From the NCBI GenBank assembly GCA_019689775.1, contig JADGGV010000226.1, positions 1 to 6,716 on the forward strand: a stretch of 6,716 nt of DNA, in the 5' to 3' direction. A program made the position numbers and the translations under genes. The notes below the pieces were generated by a model. It worked only from the letters and a program-made list of their open reading frames with translations, was not told the origin of the DNA and made no database searches. Position 1 is the stretch's first letter, and the number at the start of each line of letters is the position of its first letter. The stretch is from Gemmatimonadota bacterium (GTDB lineage Bacteria; Gemmatimonadota; Gemmatimonadetes; Longimicrobiales; RSA9). Positions 1 through 6,716 of the stretch are shown in pieces.

Positions 1-96
1 GGCGACCTGGACGAGCAGCCAGGCCGCGGCCGCATAGAGCGCGGCGGCGCGCCAGACGTTGCGGCGCTTCAGCTCGGAGAGGAGGCTGCGCGGCAT
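1..96 (-). CDS. N-terminus of a membrane-anchored TolB-like/TPR (adenylate-cyclase-like) protein, partial
   Basis: Read on the minus strand from the ATG at 94-96, this gives 32 uninterrupted codons before the left edge. The peptide begins MPRSLLSELKRRNVWRAAAL and continues with an Ala/Leu/Trp-rich hydrophobic stretch ending WLLVQVA. The basic SELKRRNV-R segment followed at once by a hydrophobic 'Y-AAAWLLVQVA' helix is the typical start of a family of inner-membrane proteins. These carry this anchor followed by a TolB/FlgO-like domain and tetratricopeptide repeats, sometimes with an N-terminal cyclase or CadC-like DNA-binding domain. Residues about 17-32 would be the transmembrane helix. No clear Shine-Dalgarno sequence precedes the ATG. 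The start was chosen because the family motif begins directly after it. The downstream domains lie outside the window, so the exact family member is unknown; the recognition rests on the N-terminal motif alone. Confidence 0.72.
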   Translation of the reverse strand, partial: MPRSLLSELKRRNVWRAAALYAAAAWLLVQVA

Positions 97-149
97 CGGG
101 GGAGCCGCCGGGCGGCGACGAGAGGGGAGAGGAGAGCAGCGTTCGCAGG

Positions 150-179
150 ACAGTGCGCATGGCGCGGGAGCGCCGTCAA
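150..179 (-). promoter_or_regulatory. Possible sigma70-type promoter for the leftmost gene
   Basis: On the minus strand there is TTGACG (174-179) and, 18 bp downstream, CACTGT (150-155). The -35 box is close to consensus and the -10 box is weak. Transcription would start near 143 and leave a leader of about 47 nt before the ATG at 96. The leader includes a pyrimidine-only run (purines at 120-136 on the plus strand). The call rests on motif and position only. Confidence 0.33.
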
Positions 180-511
180 CCCCGATGAGAACCGGTCGGG
201 CCTCGCTCGCTCGGGCCGGCCGCCACCGGCGCCCGGTGCGCCGCCGCCCCGATGACTCCTGCGACGTGCACCTCGTGCTCGGGTCGCGGGAGCCCGGCGC
301 GGACCGCCCCGAGTACGACCCGCAGATCCTTCCGGGCGGCTGCCGCGCCACCCCACTCATACCGGGTCCCGCAGGTCGGTTCCTCGTCCCCGCCCTCGCT
401 TTCGCTGCCGCTCAAGGCCGTTCGAGAGCGGGAGCGGGACCGTACGCGAAACCAACCTGGCGAACTTCGTCTCAGCCCCCGTCCGCCGCCCGGGCCGAAC
501 GGCGACAAAAC
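180..511. other. Intergenic stretch with no recognisable gene
   Basis: This is the left part of the 725-bp gap between the divergent genes ending at 96 and starting at 822. Several frames stay open through it only because of the high GC content. Their translations are rich in Arg, Ser, Pro and Gly with no domain, signal peptide or family motif on either strand. I see no tRNA, rRNA or clear terminator here. Confidence 0.6.
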
Positions 512-652
512 GAATAAAACGGACATTGACGAACCACAGATGTGCCAATCGCGAGCAAAAGCGGGAATCCGCGCTTGCACGCCAATCCCCATTTTATCAG
601 ATTTGATCCTGTTCATCCTGTCCAAAAATAATTCCGTTGTTCTGTTGAATCA
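512..652. repeat. AT-rich island resembling a degenerate dispersed intergenic repeat
   Basis: Base composition changes sharply here: 63 of the 140 bases at 511-650 are G/C, and only 19 of 60 at 591-650, while the surroundings are strongly GC-rich. The left part contains GAACCACAGATG (531-542). The right part contains TTTTATCAGATTTGATCCTG (592-611) followed by TTCATCCTGTCC (612-623), including an imperfect 9-bp tandem repeat ATCCTGTTC/ATCCTGTCC (606-623). From memory, 'ACCACAGATG...' and 'ATCCTGTTCATCCTGTCC' strings occur as scattered intergenic repeats in several environmental phyla and are often mis-annotated as small ORFs containing 'RMNRIKSDK'. The minus strand here would encode exactly such a peptide. 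No transposase, terminal inverted repeat or target duplication is visible. Only one copy lies in the window, so repetitiveness is inferred from family knowledge. Confidence 0.5.
555..578. repeat. Imperfect inverted repeat (hairpin) in the centre of the AT-rich element
   Basis: The arms are GCAAAAGCGG (555-564) and CCGCGCTTGC (569-578), separated by the 4-nt loop GAAT. Eight of ten positions pair, with two adjacent mismatches in the middle of the stem. It lies between the two AT-rich flanks of the element, so it could be a structured core or the remains of one. No T-run follows on either strand, so it is not a typical intrinsic terminator. Confidence 0.4.
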
Positions 653-674
653 CCCCGGTCCCCGCCGGTATCGT
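645..674 (+). promoter_or_regulatory. Possible sigma70-type promoter for the beta-lactamase-fold gene
   Basis: TTGAAT (645-650) is followed after 18 bp by TATCGT (669-674). Both are moderate matches to the -35 and -10 boxes. The -35 box sits at the right end of the AT-rich island, which may therefore supply part of the promoter. The start codon is about 140 bp further on, a long leader, so a second promoter nearer the gene cannot be excluded. Confidence 0.25.
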
Positions 675-821
675 TCCATACCCTTGCCGCCCGCCCCGGG
701 CTTCGTCGTCGGCCCGCGGTCGGCCGCGCGGGGTGGGGCGGAGCGGCGGATCCCGCGCCGGGAGCGGACCGCTCTCCCCGCGATCGCGCACGAACAGCTA
801 TCCCCCTCAAGCGTCGAACCC

Positions 822-1955
822 ATGCGCCTACCCCCTCGATCCCCACTCCTCCTGGCCGCGCTGCTGCTGCCGCGTGCGGCCGCCGCGCAGGTCCCCGCGC
901 AGGTCCCCGCGTTCTCACCGCCGGCGTCGTCCCAGCCCGCAAACGCCGCCCTGGCCGGTGCGCTCGACGCGTATCTCCGGGCGCAGGCGGACAGCGGCTT
1001 CAGCGGCGTCGTACTGGTCGCGCGGCTCGACACGCTCATCCTCGAGCGGGGGTACGGCCCGGCGGGCGCCGTGCCGGACACCGCGACGCCGTTCTGGATC
1101 GGTGCCGCCTCGCGGCAGTTCGCCGCGGCGGCGATCCTGGACCTCCAGCGCGCGGGGCGGCTCAACCTCCTCAACCCGATCTCGACGCTGATCCCGACGG
1201 CCGGCTCGGAGAAGCGCGGCATCACGCTCGAGCAGTTGATGACCCACACGTCGGGGCTGGGCGCGTGCGACGCGGCGGCGGGCGTGGAGCGGCGGGACAG
1301 CGCGATCCAGGCGATCCTGTCGTGCCGGATGGCGTACCTGCCCGGCGAGGGTCACCTGGAGGTGACGGACGACTACACGCTCCTCGCCGCGCTGGTCGAG
1401 ATCGCGTCGGGGCGCCCGTACGAGGGGTACGTGGGCGACCGGTTGCTGCGCCCGGCGCGGATGACGCGGACGGGGTTCTGGGGCGACGACGGCGCGCGCG
1501 ACGTCGCGGCACCGGGGCAGACGCCGGCGCCGGGGAGGCTGCCGCGGTCCGTGTGGCGGGACGGCTGGCTCGGGCCGAACTGGGGGCTCCGCGGCGCGAC
1601 CGGCATGTACTCGACGGTCGGCGACCTGCACCGGTGGCTGCTGGCGCTGCGGGATCACACCGTGCTGGGCGATGCGGCGCCGGAGCTGCTCGCCTCGCGC
1701 CTCGTCGTCGGGCACGAGGGCGACGCGACCGTTTACCAGGCGTTCGGCTGGGAGGACGACATCTACCCCGGCGGGCGGCGCGAGGCGCGCACCGGCGGCT
1801 GGGAGCCGTGGGCCGGCGCGAGCAGCACGATCTGGCTGCTGCCGGCCGACGCGATCATCGTGCTGTCGAACGCGGGCGCGGTGGGCGACGAGAGCTGGGG
1901 CAGCCACGTCGCCCGGGGCGTGCGCGCGATCCTGCTGGCCGGCGCGACGCCGTGA
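822..1955 (+). CDS. Exported serine beta-lactamase-fold protein, probable pseudoenzyme
   Basis: This is a 377-residue protein of the serine hydrolase/class C beta-lactamase-like (penicillin-binding protein) superfamily. The start at 822 was chosen because a signal peptide follows directly: MRLPPRSPLLLAALLLPRAA, with likely cleavage in the AAAAQ region near residue 23. The upstream in-frame extension is not protein-like. No Shine-Dalgarno sequence is evident. Family scaffold is clear: SGVVLVAR (61-68), PFWIGAASRQFAAAAILDL (90-108), the conserved LMTHTSGLG (139-147), DYTLLAALVEIASGRPYEGY (184-203) and a C-terminal IIVLSNAG strand (345-352). The catalytic residues are degenerate. The usual 'IGSVTKQF' SxxK block reads IGAASRQF, with Ala95 for the nucleophilic Ser and Arg98 for Lys. 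The YxN position aligns with Glu180-Val-Thr182. The KTG-like motif is RTG (323-325). The fold is confident; lack of peptidase, esterase or lactamase activity is inferred. Family members normally act in the periplasm on peptidoglycan, peptides or esters. The gene is convergent with the downstream kinase gene, so they are not an operon. Confidence 0.88.
   Translation: MRLPPRSPLLLAALLLPRAAAAQVPAQVPAFSPPASSQPANAALAGALDAYLRAQADSGFSGVVLVARLDTLILERGYGPAGAVPDTATPFWIGAASRQFAAAAILDLQRAGRLNLLNPISTLIPTAGSEKRGITLEQLMTHTSGLGACDAAAGVERRDSAIQAILSCRMAYLPGEGHLEVTDDYTLLAALVEIASGRPYEGYVGDRLLRPARMTRTGFWGDDGARDVAAPGQTPAPGRLPRSVWRDGWLGPNWGLRGATGMYSTVGDLHRWLLALRDHTVLGDAAPELLASRLVVGHEGDATVYQAFGWEDDIYPGGRREARTGGWEPWAGASSTIWLLPADAIIVLSNAGAVGDESWGSHVARGVRAILLAGATP
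885..911 (+). repeat. 12-bp exact tandem duplication inside the hydrolase gene
   Basis: The unit GCGCAGGTCCCC occurs at 885-896 and 897-908, followed by a further GCG at 909-911. It encodes the doubled peptide QVPAQVPA at residues 23-30, just after the predicted signal peptidase site. It keeps the reading frame and lies in a flexible linker, so it probably reflects slippage with little effect on function. Confidence 0.85.
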
Positions 1956-2051
1956 CCGCCGGGCACGACGCCATGACCGTAGGCCGCGCTGCCGAGACCG
2001 GCGCCAGGACGCCGCGAGCGCCAGGCGCAACGCGCCGCCCGCGGATCGGGC
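1956..2051. other. Convergent intergenic gap
   Basis: These 96 bp separate the stop codons of the hydrolase (TGA at 1953-1955) and the kinase (TGA, read on the minus strand, at 2052-2054). A small GC hairpin (GGCGC-AAC-GCGCC-type pairing, 2024-2036 allowing for a short loop) is present but has no T-run on either side. No convincing terminator can be called, although both transcripts must end in or beyond this gap. Confidence 0.5.
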
Positions 2052-3890
<1,839 letters not shown>

Positions 3891-3893
3891 CGC

Positions 3894-3901
3894 TCACCTC
3901 C
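3894..3901 (-). promoter_or_regulatory. Strong ribosome binding site setting the kinase GTG start
   Basis: On the minus strand the sequence GGAGGTGA ends five to seven nt before the GTG at 3888-3890; the core GGAGGT (3896-3901) has a 5-nt spacer. This near-perfect Shine-Dalgarno sequence fixes the GTG as the start, even though no domain begins until about residue 41. Confidence 0.85.
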
Positions 3902-3946
3902 GCGCTCGCGCGTCCGCGGTCCCGGCGCCGTCCGGCGGCCGCGCTC

Positions 3947-3975
3947 CGGCCGCGCCGGCGCGCCCCGCGCGGCCG
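3947..3975. repeat. GC-only inverted repeat in the divergent intergenic region
   Basis: CGGCCGCG (3947-3954) and CGCGGCCG (3968-3975) are perfect 8-bp inverted arms separated by 13 bp. It lies between the kinase start (3890) and the propeller start (4127), within the probable 5' leader or promoter zone of the kinase gene. It could be an operator or an mRNA hairpin. In DNA this rich in G and C, a chance 8-bp match is quite possible. Confidence 0.3.
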
Positions 3976-4054
3976 CCGGGAACATCCGGCGTCCGCACGA
4001 AAGGATCGGGCCGGCGGGCGCAACCCCCGATCGGCACGGCCGCGCATCCCGCGT

Positions 4055-4084
4055 TTGCCCGCCCCACCGCCCCGGGCGTAGAAT
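4055..4084 (+). promoter_or_regulatory. Probable sigma70-type promoter for the propeller gene
   Basis: TTGCCC (4055-4060) and TAGAAT (4079-4084) are separated by 18 bp. The -10 box matches TATAAT at five of six positions, in a region where A/T-rich hexamers are rare. Transcription would start near 4091 and give a leader of about 36 nt that includes a ribosome binding site (GGAG). The position fits the downstream start well. Confidence 0.55.
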
Positions 4085-4113
4085 GCGCCATCCCACGGGC
4101 AGACCCGAACACC

Positions 4114-4117
4114 GGAG
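4114..4117 (+). promoter_or_regulatory. Ribosome binding site of the propeller gene
   Basis: GGAG lies 9 nt before the ATG at 4127. It supports this ATG as the start together with the signal peptide that begins there. Confidence 0.5.
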
Positions 4118-4126
4118 CGTTCCGTC

Positions 4127-6716
4127 ATGCGAGTCGTCGTCGTGCGCCCGCGCACCCCGGCGGGCATCCTCCCGCTGCTGCTCCTGCTGGCCGGCGCGGG
4201 GACCGGGCCACTCGCCGCGCAGCAGGCGACCGGTCCCTTCCGCGAGCTGCGCTTCCGCTCGATCGGCCCCGCGGTCATGGGTGGGCGGATCCACGACGTG
4301 ACCGCGCTCCCAAACGATCCGAGCCTGGTCATCGTCGCCACGGCGACGGGCGGGCTGTGGAAGTCGACCAACCACGGCACGACGTGGACGCCGATCTTCG
4401 ACGCCCAGCCGACCGGGACGTTCGGCGTGGTGGCGATCGCGCCGTCGAACCCGAACGTGATCTGGGCGGGGACGGGCGAGCAGAACAACCGCCAGAGCAG
4501 CTCGTGGGGCAACGGCGTCTACCGCTCGACGGACGGCGGGAAGACCTGGACCCACCTGGGGCTGGAGGAGACGCGCGCGATCGGGCGGATCGTCGTCGAC
4601 CCGACCAACCCCGACGTCGCCTGGGTCGGCGCGCTGGGGAACCTGTGGAAGCCCTCGGCGGAGCGCGGTGTCTTCAAGACGACGGACGGCGGGAAGAGCT
4701 GGCGCAAGGTGCTGTTCGTCGACACGCTCACCGGCGTCGTCGACATGGCCATCGACCCGCACGACCCGAGGACGCTCTACGCCGCGCTCTACCAGCGCCT
4801 CCGCCAGCCGTGCTGCTACAACGGCGGCGGACCGGGCAGCGGCATCTACAAGAGCACGGACGGCGGCGAGCACTGGACAAAGCTGTCCGGCGGGCTGCCC
4901 ACGGGCGACCTCGGGCGGATCGGCCTCGCCGTCGCACACAACACGCCGGGGCTGATCTACGCCATCGTCGAGCACGCGACGGCGCCGGGCATCTACCGGA
5001 GCACCGACGGCGGCGCGACGTGGACCCGGCGGAACTCGCTGGACGACCGGCCGTCGTACTACAGCGCCCTCTACGTCGACCCGACCGACGACCAGCGCAT
5101 CTACTCGCTGGCGCGCTGGTTCTACCGCAGCGACGACGGCGGCGCCACGTTCCGCCGGATGCCGACGGAGCCGACGTACGACGTCGGGCTGAAGGGCGAC
5201 TACCACGCGATGTGGATCGACCCGCGCGACTCGCGCCACTTCTACCTGGCGGGCGACGGCGGGCTCTACGAGACGTGGGACCGCGGCGAGACGTACCGGC
5301 GCATCAACAACCTGCCGATCGGCCAGTTCTACGGCATCGGGCTCGACGACCGCGACCCGTTCTACATCTACGGCGGGATGCAGGACGACCACTCCTGGCT
5401 CGGGCCGAGCGCGACGCGCCATTACCTCGGCATCACCGACGGCGACTGGCGCCAGATCGGCTTCAACGACGGGCTCGAGCACCAGGTCGACAAGGCCGGC
5501 CACCACTACGTCTACAGCAACGCCGTCGAGGGCGACCTCACGCTGGTCGACGCCGAGACCGGCGACCGGCGCGACATCCACCCGCGGCCCGCGCCGGGCG
5601 AGCCGGAGTACCGCTGGGAGTGGATGACGCCGGGGAAGGCCTCCGTGCACTCGCCCGGCACGTACTACTACGGCGCCGAGCGGCTCTTCATCACGCACGA
5701 CCGCGGCCTCACCTGGGAGGCGACGAAGGACCTGACGCGCCAGGCGAACCGCGACACGATCCGCGTGATGGGCGTCCCCGCGAAGGACATCACGCTGTCG
5801 AAGAACGACGGCCAGACGGCGTTCCCGGCGATCTCGGCGATCGACGAGTCGCCCGTCGACGCCAACGTCCTCTGGGTCGGCACCGACGATGGCAACATCC
5901 AGGTCTCGCGCGACGGCGGGAAGACCTGGACCGAGGTCTCGCGCAACCTGAAAGGCGCGCCCGACGGCGCCTACATCGCCCGGATCGCGGCGTCCGCCGC
6001 CGGCGCCGGCGCCGCCTACGTCGCCGTCGACAACCACCGCCGCGGCGACTTCGCGCCGTACGCGTTCCGCACCACCGACTTCGGCCGCACCTGGACGCCG
6101 ATCGTGGCCGGGCTGCCGAAGGACGGCTCCGTCCGCTTCATCGGCGAGTACCCCGGCAAGCCCGGCGTCGTCTTCCTCGGCACCGAGCACGCGCTCTTCC
6201 TCTCGACGGACAGCGGCGCGCACTGGGACCGCCTCGGCGCGAACCTGCCCCCCACGCTCTACGTGGACGTGAAGGTGCACCCGCGCACGAACGACGTCGT
6301 CGTCGCCACCCACGGCCGCTCGCTCTACATCCTCGACGACGGCGCCACCCTCGCCGAGTGGTCGCCCGCCGTCGCCCGCGAGCCGGCGCACCTCTTTTCG
6401 ATCCGCCCCGCGAACATCTTCCAGTACTGGGAGGACTACTCCTACCGCGGCCAGGACTACTGGACCGGCGAGAACCCGCCGGACGGCGCGATCATCGATT
6501 ACTACCTCGGCACGGCCGCACCCTCGGTCCGCCTCACCATCACGAACGCCGCCGGCAAGGTCGTGCGCACGCTCGAGGGCCCGACCGAGCCCGGCGTCGT
6601 CCACCGCGTCGTCTGGGACCTGCGCTACGAGCCCGCCCCCGCCGTCGGCCGCGGCGGCGACGACGCCGGCGAGACCTCCGCGCTCCCGAAGCTCCCCCGC
6701 CCCACCACCCTCGGGC
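4127..6716 (+). CDS. Exported Asp-box (BNR/VPS10-like) beta-propeller protein with FlgD-like Ig domain, C-terminus cut by the window
   Basis: 863 codons are visible and the frame is still open at the right edge; relatives are usually about 1000-1100 residues, so perhaps 150-250 are missing. Residues 1-31 form a signal peptide (Arg-containing start, a Leu run at 17-21, likely cleavage near LAA-QQ). The mature part begins with the family opening FRSIGPAVMGGRI (43-55). Eleven Asp-box repeats of the S-x-D-x-G-x-T-W type follow, beginning at about residues 80, 134, 185, 243, 292, 335, 383, 523, 594, 649 and 693. The central YGGMQDDHSW (415-424) and the HGRSLYILDD (729-738) closing motif are typical of this VPS10/sortilin-like propeller family. 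Residues from about 798 (VRLTITNAAGKVVRTL) to WDLRYE match the start of a FlgD-type Ig domain. Such proteins are often called glycosyl hydrolase or sialidase, but no catalytic motif is seen and no substrate can be assigned. Extracytoplasmic binding or scaffold function is an inference. The gene has its own promoter-like sequence and is divergent from the kinase gene. Confidence 0.92.
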   Translation, partial: MRVVVVRPRTPAGILPLLLLLAGAGTGPLAAQQATGPFRELRFRSIGPAVMGGRIHDVTALPNDPSLVIVATATGGLWKSTNHGTTWTPIFDAQPTGTFGVVAIAPSNPNVIWAGTGEQNNRQSSSWGNGVYRSTDGGKTWTHLGLEETRAIGRIVVDPTNPDVAWVGALGNLWKPSAERGVFKTTDGGKSWRKVLFVDTLTGVVDMAIDPHDPRTLYAALYQRLRQPCCYNGGGPGSGIYKSTDGGEHWTKLSGGLPTGDLGRIGLAVAHNTPGLIYAIVEHATAPGIYRSTDGGATWTRRNSLDDRPSYYSALYVDPTDDQRIYSLARWFYRSDDGGATFRRMPTEPTYDVGLKGDYHAMWIDPRDSRHFYLAGDGGLYETWDRGETYRRINNLPIGQFYGIGLDDRDPFYIYGGMQDDHSWLGPSATRHYLGITDGDWRQIGFNDGLEHQVDKAGHHYVYSNAVEGDLTLVDAETGDRRDIHPRPAPGEPEYRWEWMTPGKASVHSPGTYYYGAERLFITHDRGLTWEATKDLTRQANRDTIRVMGVPAKDITLSKNDGQTAFPAISAIDESPVDANVLWVGTDDGNIQVSRDGGKTWTEVSRNLKGAPDGAYIARIAASAAGAGAAYVAVDNHRRGDFAPYAFRTTDFGRTWTPIVAGLPKDGSVRFIGEYPGKPGVVFLGTEHALFLSTDSGAHWDRLGANLPPTLYVDVKVHPRTNDVVVATHGRSLYILDDGATLAEWSPAVAREPAHLFSIRPANIFQYWEDYSYRGQDYWTGENPPDGAIIDYYLGTAAPSVRLTITNAAGKVVRTLEGPTEPGVVHRVVWDLRYEPAPAVGRGGDDAGETSALPKLPRPTTLG

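Noticed and set aside
176..625. Minus-strand open frame starting MDRMNRIKSDK
   Set aside because: The start is simply the AT-rich repeat read as codons, a common false gene call. The rest lacks any domain and overlaps no conserved sequence.
512..652. Insertion sequence or CRISPR-like array in the AT-rich island
   Set aside because: There is no transposase frame, no terminal inverted repeats or target duplication, and no regularly spaced repeats; the only tandem repeat is two imperfect 9-bp units.
252..821. N-terminal extension of the hydrolase frame upstream of 822
   Set aside because: The frame is open but its translation is Arg/Pro/Ser-rich and crosses the AT-rich repeat-like island. The signal peptide begins exactly at the 822 ATG.
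915..2030. Minus-strand open frame of 371 codons opposite the hydrolase gene
   Set aside because: Arg-rich, no recognisable motif, and antisense to a gene with clear family motifs and a signal peptide.
2024..2036. Small GC hairpin as terminator between convergent genes
   Set aside because: The stem is only 5 bp and there is no T-run on either strand, so it is indistinguishable from chance in GC-rich DNA.

Overview
The window is a very GC-rich bacterial segment. It holds four protein-coding genes, two of them cut by the window edges. The GC bias, the '...AAQ' style signal peptides and the combination of an Asp-box propeller protein, a beta-lactamase-fold exported protein, an orphan PAS-GAF kinase and a 'SELKRRNVxR' TPR-type protein suggest Gemmatimonadota or a similar soil or environmental phylum. 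The phylum is inferred from family knowledge; no rRNA or marker gene is present.

Layout, left to right. (1) Positions 1-96 on the minus strand carry the first 32 codons of a membrane-anchored SELKRRNV-type (TolB-like/TPR or adenylate-cyclase-like) protein that runs off the left edge. (2) Positions 97-821 contain no convincing gene. Inside this gap, about 512-652, is an AT-rich island (63 of 140 bases are G/C at 511-650, and only 19 of 60 at 591-650). It looks like a degenerate copy of a dispersed intergenic repeat of the 'AACCACAGATG ... TTTGATCCTGTTCATCCTGTCC' kind, with a hairpin in its middle and a possible promoter on its right side. (3) Positions 822-1955 on the plus strand encode an exported protein with the serine beta-lactamase/penicillin-binding fold. 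Its catalytic SxxK and YxN motifs are both lost, so it is probably a pseudoenzyme. (4) Positions 2052-3890 on the minus strand encode a soluble PAS-GAF-HisKA-HATPase histidine kinase, tail to tail with the previous gene, with a GTG start set by a strong Shine-Dalgarno sequence. (5) A 236-bp divergent intergenic region carries a plausible promoter for the right-hand gene. (6) Position 4127 to the right edge, plus strand, encodes a large exported Asp-box (BNR/VPS10-like) beta-propeller protein with the start of a FlgD-like Ig domain. It is open at the edge with 863 codons visible.

No operon is evident: each gene is transcribed away from or towards its neighbour, and a shared pathway cannot be shown. 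I see no mobile element, CRISPR array, RNA gene or defence system. No clear new multi-gene system is present. The points most worth checking are the catalytically degenerate hydrolase and the AT-rich dispersed-repeat-like element in front of it.
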